From Spinellus fusiger (taxonomy: Eukaryota > Mucoromycota > Mucoromycetes > Mucorales > Phycomycetaceae), in assembly GCA_025094145.1 (NCBI GenBank), contig JALLLS010000047.1, positions 1-64,000 on the forward strand: a DNA stretch of 64,000 bases, in the 5' to 3' direction. Both the position numbers and the translations under genes were made by a program. The notes beneath the pieces are model-generated. The model made no database searches, was not told where the DNA came from, and was given only the letters and a program-made list of their open reading frames with translations. Position 1 is the stretch's first letter. Every line of letters starts with the position of its first letter. Positions 34,089 to 47,119 of the stretch are shown in pieces.

Positions 34089-35436
34089 TACACACCAGGA
34101 GATGTTTCTGGCTTTTAGGCGGTGATATCTCCTTCCTTTTACGTCACAATAAAAAGTTCCCTTTTATGTATCTGTGTTTAAAATCAAAGACATGCAAGTA
34201 TTTGTAATAAAGGGCACTAAGGTTATCAACAGGACCATTAGAGAGATAAATGTATAGATATTTGGTCTCTAGCAGTGACGAAAAATAGAGTATTAGTAAA
34301 AAGGCTGGTCTAGGGAAATCAAAGAGGGTAAATGAACAGGAACACAACACACGATTTGGGCACAACAGGTAACTAAGCAACTGTTCTTTAAGCAATTCTT
34401 TTTCTTTCTAAAATGTTGTTGTAGTCTGCATTACTTTGGTGGTTCTGATTAAGCAAATGACTTGTGAAAATTCGATTTGTTCTCTTCTGTTCGAATATTA
34501 ATACCTGCTAATTACACTGTCTGTTGTTCTTCATGACTTCTATCCTCTCTAACTTGTTTGCCTTTGTCTGGCATATAAACCAACAGTTGTGATCTGGTGA
34601 GTATATGTGTATGTTTATTATGTCTGACATATTAGTCAGTTTCTACTGTATATTCTTTTATTTTAATGAACCCAGTGAATCCGTTAAAAAGACAAAGGCA
34701 AGAGGATGGTGCCAGTGCAAGGGTAATACGACACACACATAGAGAGTACATTAATACATCTCGAGCTAATCATTTTTACTGTTTTATTAGTGAGAAGGGG
34801 TATTGGCACCTAAAAAGATTAGAGTATGATCCTACCAAACTGCCAAGTTTAAAGGTCATCGTGTTAGTTTGACAAGAATTTTATATCAATCATTGAAAAA
34901 GAGACAAAAAGACGAAGATCTTCTTGTAGTTGATGTTGATAAGTTTCGAATATCAAAGGTAAACATGATTGATCTCTCACCCAATATGAAAAGCTCTTCT
35001 AACAGTTACTTTGTCTTCTTTTTTTGTTCTCAAGATCTGCCACACTTATAATACAAATAGCCTCACTGAGGTATTAGTGAATTTCAACAGTATCCGCGCT
35101 TGCCAAAGTTGTGGAATTGTTTGGAACAGAGATGTGAGTGCATCAAAGAATATCTATACAATTGTAGAAGAGGCTTTGAATGGTCACCACCGACCAGCTC
35201 CTTTCTTTAGATAAGAATGTATATTTGTATTTATATTATATTATATTATATCACCACATCGAAAGTGGTCTTCCCCAGGATTCAGATACTTACAGGTAAA
35301 TCTACATAATAATTACTTGTTTAAAAACTAACATGAATACATTTCACTTTTTTTGCTCCTTTTCAAATCGATGTCATTTTTAAACAATTGTATTTCGATT
35401 ATTTCCTTTTATATCCTAAAGACCTCCTGGTGTGTA
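34089..35436 (+). mobile_element. TIR DNA transposon carrying a Fanzor/TnpB-like remnant, copy 2
   Basis: Starts TACACACCAGGAG and ends CTCCTGGTGTGTA, perfect inverted repeats of 13 bp; including the flanking C and G they extend to 14. TA at both ends fits a Tc1/mariner-type target duplication. It is collinear with copy 1 (11467-12806) along its whole 1.35 kb. It lies between the uL29m stop codon and a long TTA microsatellite. The ends are better kept than in copy 1, so it is probably the younger insertion. No DDE transposase was recognised inside, so mobilisation in trans is likely. Confidence 0.78.
34830..35214 (+). pseudogene. Fanzor/TnpB-like remnant in element copy 2
   Basis: Exon pieces 34830-34958 and 35035-35214 with a GT-AG intron, at the same place as in copy 1. 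The first reads KFKGHRVSLTRILYQSLKKRQK and VVDVDKFRISK. The second reads ICHTYN, RACQSCGIVWNRDVSASKNI and a RPAPFF ending. WNRD is intact here, keeping the RuvC-III Asp, but the first zinc-knuckle pair has Tyr for its second Cys and a TGA precedes the first exon piece, both as in copy 1. The RuvC-I and RuvC-II regions were not found. Confidence 0.68.
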
Positions 35437-35450
35437 GCAATGCCCTTTTT

Positions 35451-35728
35451 ATTACAATTACAATTACAATTATTATTATTATTACAATTATTATTATTAT
35501 TATTACTATTATTATTACAATTATTATTATTATTATTACTATTATTATTACTATTATTATTACAATTATTATTATTATTATTACTATTATTATTACTATT
35601 ATTATTACTATTATTATTACTATTATTATTACTATTATTATTACTATTATTATTACTATTATTATTATTACTATTATTATTGCTATTATTATTATTACTA
35701 TTATTATTGCTATTATTATTATTATTAT
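35451..35728. repeat. Long TTA/ATT microsatellite
   Basis: About 280 bp of ATTACA then (ATT)n with regularly spaced ACT, giving a higher-order 12-bp unit (ACTATTATTATT) repeated many times. It starts 15 bp after the right end of transposon copy 2 and lies about 240 bp upstream of the glucosidase I start. Confidence 0.92.
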
Positions 35729-35966
35729 ATATTCTGATGTCTTTGTTTTGAAGGGTTTCTTTTTATGCTCTGTTATCAAAGTGTCATTAGCATAGCGAGC
35801 CATACCTATAAATGAACAAGGAACAGGGACAGCAGCGTAAAAAAGGAATCTCCAATGCCTCCTAAGCGGTAGAGATAATCCCCTCCCCTGAGTTTGAATC
35901 TACAGGGCATAATGGTGATATGGAAAACTTGCTAACTTCTCTTTTATCATTTCTCAACGATACTTC

Positions 35967-38153
35967 ATGAGGCCACTCATTCCATGGACACTTGGAACAG
36001 TAGCTGTGATAACACCACTGCTTGATTATGTTAATGCACAAGCAGCTTATGAAGGGGGTGGTGCTGGCCAGGCCACCAACAGTTCTTTACTGTGGGGCAC
36101 TTACCGTCCCAACCTCTACTTTGGAACGCGACCTCGTCTGCCAGAATCCCTCATGACAGGTCTTATGTGGTTTGATGCTAGTCATTATCAAGGATTCCAA
36201 CGTGAGTAATATGTTCCCTCCTCTCTTTTCTCTTTTCTTTTCTTTCCTTTTTTGGGTAATGTTAGTGGTGGTGTAGTAGGACTGTTCTATTGTTCTATCA
36301 CTCTAGTATTAGTATTAGTATTAGTTATGGTGGTGGTGTGTCAGGCAGATCTTCTCAATTCCAGGATAGGGATGCGCCACGCCTGTGACCAAGGAGACGG
36401 TATAAAGGGATATGGTTACAATAAGCACGACGGAAGACACTATGCCACACAGAGTATTCATGATACACCCAACAATCTTCACATTACCACAGAGTTCATC
36501 AAAGTGCCTGGTGGAGAGAATGGTAATTTCTTATGCATAGAGTAGAATGACATGGCATGGTCTTGCTCATCCCTTGTTGATTTGGTATTAGGTGGTGATT
36601 GGGGTGTGCGCATCAAAGGAAAACCAATAGATGATGATTGTGAGTGCCCTGGGATGATAACAGAAAGAAGAAGAAGATGGAACTGACCTTGGTTTATAGA
36701 CGAGTCATTGAACAGTCTTTTGTTTTACATTGGGTTGGAGGGTGAGGGTGGTTTGGACATTGTGAGCAAGTTGGGGAAAGAGGTAAGAGACAGGAATCCA
36801 CAGGGAAACACTAGCCATGAATAATTAATGGGTGCTGTTGGATGTATTAGGGGCTGGCATCACCTGTAAAGATAGAGGGAGATACACCTGAATTAGAGGA
36901 CTTTGAGATCCATATTGTAGATGGTAGGATAACAATTCCAAGGAATCCACAAAGAAAAAGAAAAGAAAAAAGAACACAGGACGCTTTACTAATCTCCATC
37001 TTCATCTCTCTCTATCCATCTTGCACATAACAAGGTCCCAACAACAACCATCCTCCAGGTGTAGAATCAGATTTAAGATTAACCCAGTGGTGGGGCACAC
37101 AGGTATCTGAAGGAGATACATGGAAGGCCAAAGGTAATAAGACACGGCACTGTAGATTTCTTTCTTTCTTTTCTCCTCATGGTTATATTATAGACCATGT
37201 AATGAAGAACATTCTCCAGTCAGCAACCACGAGAATCACACAAGCAAACCAAAAAGAGGTCTTGGAAGTCCCATTTGCTTATTTCACTCTTGCCAATGAA
37301 TTGTCAGAAGGAGAAGGAGAAATAGCAAACTTCTATGCCTTTCAAAAAGTGTTTTTTGGTGCATTTCAGGTACATTGCCATCTGTGCCAATTCAACCTAA
37401 AAACAGGACAGAAGAAAGAAGAAGAGGGCATATTTAACCTTGATACTACTAGTTTGATGTTTTGTTTCGATCCAAGAGTTCTCCCCAGAAGCTGACTAGT
37501 ACGTATGCCTTGTCATTCTTAATCTACAGCTGTATTCATGCCATACTTCATCAGGTGATGTTTTTGACAAGGAAGTGGATCGACTGGAGCAGACCTTTGA
37601 TCTTCGTTTCCAAAATACCTTCCACCTGAATGAAAAGGGATTTTCTCAAGAACAGATAGCATTTGCCAAATATGCCATGAGTAACTTATTGGGAGGCATT
37701 GGCTATTTTCATGGTGCTTCCATGGTAGATAGATCCCATCCCCCCATGCAAGATGAAGAAAACTTCTCAAGTGAACCAGTGAAACCAGAATCAACTACTC
37801 CTTACAGTCTTTTCACTGCTACTCCTAGCCGACCTTTTTTTCCCCGTGGATTTTACTGGTAAGACATCCATAACAAATCCATCTAGAGTCTATTCTATTC
37901 AGAAAAAATAACCGAGTTTCCCTTTCTCTATTATTATTTGTTTAGGGATGAAGGGTTTCATCAGCTCTTGATTGGCAAGTGGGACAATGATCTTAGGTAA
38001 ATACAGCCTGGAGAAAGAACAAGAACAATAGTCTGATTGTCTTTACAGTCTGGACATCATTCAACATTGGGTGTCTCTTATTGATGAGAATGGGTGGGTG
38101 GGCCGAGAGCAGATTTTAGGAGAAGAGGCCCGCAGCAAGGTAAATGGCAACCA

Positions 38154-38192
<39 letters not shown>

Positions 38193-39568
38193 GTTATTAT
38201 AACAATAATAACACAATCTAACACTTTCTATTTCACACTATTCACACTTCTATACCGATATATAAATAAACAAGGTCCCCCTTGAGTTCCAAACACAGTT
38301 TCCCCATTATGCCAATCCACCTACTCTGTTTCTTTCCATCAAACGCTACCTTGATAGATTGAGCCAACACCAACAAGAACATTCCTTCCAATCCAATCCC
38401 ATCATGACCTCGTTGGAAGATCCTCAGTTATTGCGATCGCTTCATTTGGAATTTCCTAGCATGGCTCATGCCTGGCTCACGAAAGTATATCCAAAGCTTC
38501 GATCCAACTGGGAATGGTTTCGTACAACACAAAAAGGATATTTGGAGCGGTTTGGTCGGGCCACTGAGAATGAAGAAGCCTATCGATGGAGAGGACGTAC
38601 ACCCCACCATACATTGACATCAGGTACATGTTCTGTTCTGTAGCTGTTTGGGAAGGTATCTGTGAATTGACCTTGGAGGGTTCCTCTAGGTCTGGATGAT
38701 TATCCACGCGGTGAACCTCCTAATGTTGGTGAACTTCATGTGGATTTAATGTCATGGATGGTGTTTTCGACTCGACTCTTGAAGGACATTTCTAGTCACT
38801 TGGGAGAAGAATACGATAAGGATGTGGCTGAATACACTACCATTGAAAAGAATATGCTACAGAACTTGGAATTACTTCATTGGAGTGAAGAGAACCAGGC
38901 CTTTTGTGATCAGACCATTGAGGAAGGTCAGTTTGACTAAGAAAGAAGGGTGAGAAAGTAGCTAACATGAGGTGTGTAGATAAACCCGTCCATGTCTGTC
39001 ATAAGGGATATATTTCTATATTCCCTATGATCCTTGGTCTTCTTGAGCCCGAATCTCCAAAGTTAAAAGCCATTCTTAATCTAGTAGAGGATGAAGATGA
39101 ACTCTGGTCACCCCATGGCCTTCGTTCTTTGTCCTTGTCAGATCCCTATTATAATACAGGAGAGAAGTATTGGCGTGGTCCTATTTGGATCAACATCAAC
39201 TATCTGGCACTCCAGAGTCTTTATAATGTAAATGGTGTTGGCTCATGCAATGATACCTTGAGTACTCATTGATGATTAATCCATAGAACTACAAGAATGT
39301 ACCTGGTCCTTACCAAGCACAAGCAGAAAGAATCTACAGTCAACTTAGACAGAATATTATTAACACTATATTTAACGTAAGATGATGAGCGTTCACGGCA
39401 TGTCCACAGTCATTCATTCCATATTTTTTGTTACATCCGATGCAGGACTATCAAGAGACAGGTTATGTATGGGAGCAGTATTCGAGTGATACAGGAAAAG
39501 GAGTCCGTAGTCACCCTTTTACAGGCTGGACGAGTCTTGTTTTACTTATTATGGCCGAGGAATATTAA
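35967..39568 (+). CDS. Mannosyl-oligosaccharide glucosidase (ER glucosidase I, GH63)
   Basis: Sixteen exons: 35967-36201, 36349-36522, 36592-36639, 36700-36782, 36851-36923, 37035-37133, 37194-37369, 37453-37498, 37555-37858, 37946-37996, 38049-38139, 38275-38623, 38690-38926, 38980-39227, 39287-39376, 39446-39568, joined in frame to 808 residues. An N-terminal hydrophobic segment (about residues 6-23) fits a type II ER membrane anchor. GH63 hallmarks are [58 protein letters not shown] (catalytic-acid region), [16 protein letters not shown] and ETGYVWEQY. The enzyme removes the terminal alpha-1,2-glucose from Glc3Man9GlcNAc2 on new glycoproteins and opens the calnexin cycle. The exon 1/2 junction is least certain: it yields a short HLLNSRIG segment not typical of the family. 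A TTA microsatellite lies upstream. Confidence 0.93.
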
Positions 39569-41773
39569 TGGAACAGATAATAAACACCCTATTTATTGCA
39601 TTAAGCTGCACTTTATTATTCCAAGTGAAGTTGGTGCATATTTTACTGGAATTCTATCATTAATACTATTAAGTATGTTCCTGCACAACACTGTGATCAT
39701 GCAGCATGTACAGCCATTTCTATCTTAGCATCAGTTTTTGTTTATTTTTTATCATTCTTTTTTTAACGGTGAGTTTCTTCTGCAAGTCCCCTAATCTCTC
39801 TCTCTCTCTCTTCTTTCTTTCTTTCTTTAATATCTACTCATCCTATTACCAATAAAATAGAGATATTTGTACATAACAGACATGTAGGAAGATGAAGAAA
39901 GGGACAACAGCTCCTTGAACTCTAATTCCAAATATTCTAGTCGGAGCAAGAGGTACCTGCCATGATTTAACTTTACCATACTTGTCTTATCTTCCTTATG
40001 AAGTGTCTCCCTCTCGACAGGATTTGAATCAACCTTGCATATTCTTCTCTTCCTTTATGATTGTATTTTTCTCTCTTATATATATATATATATATTCTAT
40101 TCTATTCTAATTTCTAAATAGAAGAAGAAAATAGATGTATGCTTATTTATGTTTATAAACTAGTTTAACATTTTGAAATAGAATAACTGCATTCGTTGAG
40201 ATAAATCAATGTTTTCTTTTTGTTTTTGTTTGGATCTAACATGCAATGAACACATTCACATAAAGATTGACTGGGAATTAATCATATTTTCAATTTTACT
40301 TTGCTCTACTCTTTTTCTATCATGGAGTATGGGTCGATTCAATGCAATGATTGGTAAAGGGACGGGCTACTATATAGGAAATAGACCTATTTATTATAAG
40401 AGAGATATTAATATCAACACTATTATTAATATTAATATTAATATTAATAGCACCAGTAATAAAACAATTATTACTGTTACTATTCCTATTCCTATTCCCA
40501 ATTACTTTTTGGAATTGATCGACCACAAGAATAGATTAGCCCTAGTATGAAGATCCAATGGCACATTGAAAATAAGTCTCCATCTTTCCATTTTATCAAA
40601 AGAACCAACAAAAGCAAATATCACTACAAGCAAACGAATAATGTATATTTTACTCTACTATTCTTCAACAAATAATCACCTTGAATAATAACTATTTTTT
40701 GTTTTTGTCTGTAAGGATGAAAATAAAATAAAATAGAATTGCCATGAATCTTGGTGTGTAAAAAGGGAAAAAAAGCTTGTTCTTGATTATCTTTTCTTCT
40801 TTAATAAATCGTATATGTACATATGTGAATTTGTTAGTGTTGTGAGAATAGACACTCTTTTTAACATCACAATAGTTTCAATAGAGCATACATACTGTAT
40901 TTCTATACAAATAAATAAAAGTCAAAACTAAAACCAAAACTACAACTACAACTACAACTACAACTAAATTCTTATTTTTATTATAAAGGCATAAAATATA
41001 TAGCAAGATGCTTTAAAATAACATTTTGTCATATAAACCATGTCTTTATTCTGTTAGCCTAGTGTGAGATCCTATTGATGAAAATAAAATAAGGAAAACA
41101 CCACAAAAAACCACTCGCATACAATTGACATGAGAGAACAAAGAAAATAATTCCAATTCAAACAAGTGTAAAACATACATTTACAATACTAAAAATAAAG
41201 AGCAATTTCACTCGCCATTCTTTATGGATTCCTTATTTATGAGTTTCTATTCTTCCAATGACATTTTATTTTGAAGCATCTACCGGATCTATCCAGGGAA
41301 TAATGACCAAAAGAGAGAGTTCAAGAGGAGGAATGTGTCCGTGGCATCCAACATCTGACAACGTAGCACAATCAGTGGCAAATTGGTTAATAAATAGTGG
41401 CTCTACTAATCTATCTGGTAAGAGCCGATAGCATGTCACCCATGGCTATGTGTTTTCATACAGCATAACATTAAAATCCAGTCTTCCCATTGCAAAAAGA
41501 CTGAAGAATGTTGTATCAGAAGATATTCAAAGGGGTAAACGCATGTCTTGATACTCCAAGATAAAATAGCTCCTGAGTGTCTTTGCCACGAGCTATCTCT
41601 GGATTAAAAGACAGTCACAGTGGTCGGGACAAAGTACTTGCCTTATTTTACTATATCTAGCTTTGGATTCACTGTATTTCCCTTTTTCTTTTTTTATCCT
41701 CTTTTTTATTGTTACTTGCACTTTCTCAACTGCTACAACCACCAAACTAACAGTATTCCATCTATTATCAACA
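39569..41773. other. Intergenic region between glucosidase I and the Ase1 homologue
   Basis: AT-rich DNA with a TA run (40080-40095), ATTAAT repeats (40405-40450) and a CAACTA repeat (40930-40965). ORFs here are low-complexity. No gene is supported. Confidence 0.55.
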
Positions 41774-44700
41774 ATGGAGAAAGCTTACTCCAAGCTCGCT
41801 GAATTACAGTCACTATGGGTCACTCTCGGTACATCTCAAGATGCTGTCATGACAGACACTAAGCTCATGGTAATGCATCATGACACTTATGCACTACACT
41901 AATAAATATGACTAATACCCAAACTTCTTCTTCTTTTTTCATTTTTAAACTTAGGGAGTAATACAGCAGCTCGATAAAATCGTCTCTCAAGTTGAATTGG
42001 AAAAAAGAGCTCTTGCTGCTGATATTATAGATATCCTTGTAAGTTGCATTAATTTAACAAATCTATTTTGTACTGACCATTCAATTCATGCACTTTATAT
42101 TTTTATATCAATTTCTACTCCTATGTCTCCTTGTATACTGTAATTACAATAATCTTACCACCTACCACCAACACTATCAATGATTGTTTATTCTATCACC
42201 TACAGGAGAATATGGAGACATCTTGTCGTATGATGGGAGTGGATCTTGAAGTATTTCTTAGCTCTCGATTGAGTCAGGATGTTGGCTTCAAATTCTACCC
42301 ACACTGTTACCAGAGCATTGTGCCCAGTTATCCAAAAAGAGATGCATTGGCGGCCCTCAATGCATTATTGAAAAAGGTATAATTAACAATATTTATTGTT
42401 TACTATTTCATCAGATAATCGATGAATTGAACTCACCATCGTTTCATTATTTGAATTTTATTATTTTAGGAACTGTATAAGCGTCGCTATTATCTTGAGA
42501 AATGGCTTTTGAAGATTGATGCTCTTTGCAAACGACTTGCGTTGCCCAACACTGCACCACCATTAGAAGTAAATTTCTCAATTCGAATTTATTGGCATAA
42601 TCATTCTAATTATATTATTGTACATAGGATTTTAATGAAGACATTAATTATGCAAGCATTCAAAGGGTAATTTTTTCATTTTTTTATATATATCTGCTGC
42701 ATAACAAGAGAGTAAAACTAACATATTTTGCCCTCTGTTTTGTTTTGTTTTGTATTGTATTGTTTCTAGGTCAGTTGCCAGCTGCGTGATTTGACTGCCA
42801 TTGAGGTAATAATGGATTTCGAATATTTATGTTATGGAATAATCATACCATTAAAAGAGTACTTACCTATTCTATTGTTGTTATTATTATTATTAGACAG
42901 AGCACAAGTCAAAATTCAAATTATTGGCTTATTCTATTCAATTCTATTGGAACACCTTATCTCACGTACCAGACACTACAGATGCCATTGAGGTTTCTCT
43001 CAAGACTCTTTTCCGCTCAACACCCATCAATGGAAACATTGAACTTGGCATGGAAACATTTGCTTCCAAAGACATCCACTATTTCAAACTGCCATTGCCT
43101 GAGCCTCTATCTCTGTCTCAAAACACTCTGTCTCTGCTTGAAATCAAAGCAACTCAATTCAAAGAAATCTACGACACTAGGTTTAAAATCTATAACAAAT
43201 ATGTCAATGGCATCCATCACCTCTGGGAAGAACTCAAAGTATCCAGTAATAAGCGCTGTTTATTACCGACGACATTGACCTTTTCTAGCCTTCAAAAGGT
43301 AATCTTTTTCCTTTCTCTTATCATTCATGGTCTTATCAAACTTACTATTTTTTCTTCTTCTATTCTTGGTGTTTTAGTTACAAACTGACTTTGAAACTCT
43401 CGATTCAGAGCTAAAGAAAAAGGTCCAAAAGCATATTGCTAAAGTAAGTAAACAAGTCAGCAAACAAATACGTCGGAAATAGAATTACACGTACTAAAAC
43501 TGTTTCAAATAGTTGATAGTCAAGCTTACTGAACTATGGGACCAATGCCTTATACCACAGAAAGATAGAGACATATTTATTAAAAATACTGAACATAATG
43601 GTAAGCTTCTCTGTTATATATATATATTTAGAAAGAGCATGAAAAAGAAAGAAATAACAATACTAACCTTTTTTTTTGTATATTTTTTGTATATAGTAAC
43701 TTCTCTAAATCAAGTAGAGAAAAGCGTTTCTGACTATATGTTAAGCTTGTTAGCCCTTAAACGTGAAACGGGTCTTGTGTTCTCTATTATGAAACAACGC
43801 AAAGAACTTATTCAGGTAAAAATTAAAAATCCATTGTTTTGCATGGTGGCTCATAATTTTCAAATATAGAGAATGGTTGATTTTGAAAAGAATGCCTCTG
43901 ATCCCAAGCGGCTGTTCAGGGCATCCTTTCAGTTAATGGATGAAGAACGCTGGAGAAAGACTTGCTTTCCAACTTTGCTCCAATTGGATGCTGACCTCAT
44001 TTATGCTGTCAAGGACTATGAACAGCTTTCTGGGAAGTATTTTATCTATGATAATCATCGTTACCTTGATATTTTGGTAAATACAACTCTTTCTATAGAG
44101 AAAAAAAAATATAAGCCATTATCACTCAACACTAACCTTTTTTTTTTTAGCATGATGAAATTGCCGACCGCTCTGCGAATCAAACCTTTTTTGGGTTCAT
44201 GAACACAGAGCCAGCTACCCGCTCCGATCGAGCCAACAAGGGAAAGCCTGTATGGGTCAGATCTTCTGGTGTTTTTGGCAAAAAGACAACCACCCAAAAT
44301 CTACATGTGCCTTTTACAGAAGTCCATGTCAAGGGGTCTGATAGTCACTATGGAAATGAAGAGCTTATGAGTGTAGTAAGTGATGAATCACAGCAAGTCA
44401 TCACCAAGGCACACTCGGATCCCACATCTCCTCTTCCTAGCCGTGTGTTAAAGACAGATGATGTCATATCATCTTTTTCTCCTTCCTCAAAGTCAACGAA
44501 TGTTGATCCTACTTTGGAAGCCTCTCCACAGCCCCACCATTCTCGCATCCGGTCTTTCCAAAAAGTACTTTATAAAGTCAGCTTTTCGCCTCCAGAGTCA
44601 AAAACAAAGCCATGTTCCCAACTTTTGCCTGTCAATAAGTCCTCATCTCATGGTGAGGGTAATGAAGGCGTTTCTGGTAGTCCACCTTATTGTGATTCAA

Positions 44701-45887
44701 GAAAAAATACAGGTGTTATTGAACCACGGGAAGACTTTAATGAAATCTACGGTGTGTCTACAAAACACAGCTTGCTCCAGAGTAGTCTAGCCAGTATGCT
44801 TTCCAATGCTTCCTTGTTTGAAAGCAACGAAACTAGGGCACAAAATGAATATTCAGAGTCAAACTCTCTCCCTGAATCAGACCCTCTCCCTGGTATTCCT
44901 ATACCCAGACACAAACAGGCAGCCATTCCCGACAGTGCTTTCCCCGTGCTGGCTTCTATCAATACAGAGAGAGAGAAGACAATTAAAGGCAAGATGATAG
45001 GCATTGTTCCTTTGTCGATGACACAGGACCAAGTAGCCAAGCGTATGAATGCAATGAAGCCTAGTAACCACCATATTCAGACTTTACCAAGTCTTTCTCC
45101 ACCTAAACTGAGACCTCTAGCTCCTACTCAAGTTAACATATTGGCAACATCAAAGCATATGACTGATTATGAGAATAGCAGAATACCCACACCTCTACAT
45201 CTTTCCATTCATCAGGGTAAGGCCAATTCAAGTACCAAAGAAGATGAAAGAAAAAAACAGACCACCCTTAAAAAAGTCTCTTCAAAGGGCTACTCTATAC
45301 CCAGGGGCAGCAAGTCTTGCTATGGCCAAGACAATTTCAAGTTGAATCAAAATTCAACAGAACAATGGCCTGAGTATCCAACTACGCCATCACCGATCAA
45401 ATTATCTGAAAAATCAGATGAATTTTTCAAAGAGTCAAGCACCTATTCATTCCAATCTCCAAAGATGAAAAGGGGCTCAAAACCATTGCCTGTGACCTAC
45501 AATCGAACGGTCAAACACTCTTCACCTACCTCACCCACGTCACCTCTTTCAACAAAGCGGAATCGTCAAATACCTTCTCCATCTTCAGTACAAGTAAAAA
45601 CGCGCGCCCAAAGTGTGTCTCGTGAATTTTCTCTTGAGTTATCCCGGGCCTATACCTACAATCTAGGACAAGAGCATCCAGACTCTTCTCATAGAGATTT
45701 TCATGAAAATACAAAAGTTGGATCTCCAAATCCATTACAGCCATCTACTTCCATCTCTTCTCAGGATTCGCCTTTTTCTTCCTCTTCTTCTGAAGGTGAA
45801 TTGTCACCCAACCAAAGCAAGAGAAATACCCACCACTCTTTTGGAAGTATGTCAAGAATCCCAAAATCAACGTGTGAATATGTGTGA
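41774..45887 (+). CDS. Ase1/PRC1/MAP65-family microtubule bundling protein
   Basis: Twelve exons: 41774-41869, 41955-42038, 42206-42376, 42470-42568, 42628-42666, 42770-42805, 42897-43298, 43378-43443, 43513-43600, 43697-43815, 43870-44076, 44151-45887, joined to 1047 residues. The first ~470 residues are helical: LWVTLGTSQDAV, then the block with YPHCYQSIVPSYPKRDALAAL, then LWDQCLIPQKDRDIF. The conserved spectrin-like microtubule-binding core includes KRLFRASFQLMDEERWRKTC. The C-terminal ~560 residues are disordered, basic and Ser/Pro-rich, with many SP and TP sites suitable for CDK control. Family role: crosslinking antiparallel microtubules at the spindle midzone and in interphase bundles. 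The unusually long, single-exon tail is the main difference from yeast Ase1. An upstream in-frame ATG at 41663 was rejected because it adds a leader-like hydrophobic stretch. Confidence 0.9.
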
Positions 45888-47110
45888 AAAAAAAAACTTT
45901 GATAGTTTTGTTCTTGGTGTATTTATTTTTTTATTTTCATTTTCATTTTCATTTTCTTGTCTTTTCGAACATAGTTTCTTTTTTTTCTTTTATTATCTTC
46001 TTTATTGAACTTATATATACGCATTTACATATAGTTTTTTCTTGTTCTTGTTTTTCTTGTTCTTGTTTTTCTGTTTTTCTGTTTTTCTGTTTTTCCTTTA
46101 TTATATTTATATATGTGCATGTGTATGTGTCTGATATTTCAGTTTCTTTTTTGCCGATTTATATCTTTTTGACTTTGAAAAAATAATAATGAAGAAAATA
46201 TATAAAATCATGGACTCTTGTCTCATATGGTATTCATTGGTTCCTGTGAATGAACTTTTTTTTTAAATGACATAACAAAAAAAATACTCTCTATTTTATC
46301 AACTGTTGTTCTACTGTTAAGTAAACATAATAAAATTCCTTTGAAAGATGAAAAATAAAGCACATGTCGTTGATTAGATTATTATTATTATTATTATTAA
46401 AAAAAGCAACTTGAAAAACAGTACTCTATTTTTTTTAGACATGCAAAGCACAGGCTATGCATTAATATTCACTATTGACAATGAATATATGAAAAGGTGG
46501 GAACTGAATTCATATGAAATATATATATTACTATAAAAGTACTCGGTAAATACAGAGATTGAATCCAATAGAAAGTATTCACAAGTGACTTGTTCAAAAG
46601 TATTTAAATAATGAAGAAAGAGATTGACAGTTCATCTTGGTTTGATCAATTTGACAGGCATTGATACACATAGACGTACACATACATATGCATTGCATAG
46701 GCACACATAATAAAGATCGCTTTTTATAACACATGGAACATTTCTGCATAAACTGACAGATCGAAAACAGTGATCTAGTTTAAGTTCTGATTAGGTTTGT
46801 TGAATCTCTATGATTTTAACTTTATGAATTGCATCATACTATTATTTTATTTTTCCTCGGTATCTTACTCCCTCGCATATATTTATATATTTATACAGAG
46901 TTAAAAATAAAAGAAGCTTCATTAACACTGAAAGAACAATATCTTAGTCAATGGTTTATCATCTGGAAAAGACTGTTTTAATTTTAAATATTTAGAAAGT
47001 CTGTTTTTATCCTCGAGCCATGCTTTGAAAAATGAAAATAATTGTTTTCCTCTCAACTGAGAAATTTAAAAAATTATAGTTCAAACAACACTATGTTTTT
47101 TTATTATTAA
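45888..47110. other. AT-rich intergenic region
   Basis: T-rich 3' flank with TTTTC/TTTTG repeats (45920-46100), ATT repeats (46378-46400) and AT-rich DNA. No gene is supported. Confidence 0.5.
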
Positions 47111-47119
47111 AAAAATAGA

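Noticed and set aside
35353..35803. 130-codon Leu- or Ile-rich ORFs on both strands
   Set aside because: They are translations of the TTA/ATT microsatellite, not proteins.
39995..40045. tRNA-like GATTCAAATCC string on the minus strand
   Set aside because: No acceptor, D or anticodon arms can be built around it.
40209..40550. 113-codon ORF with an Ile-Asn repeat
   Set aside because: Its second half is an ATTAAT simple repeat and the first half has no motif or splice context.
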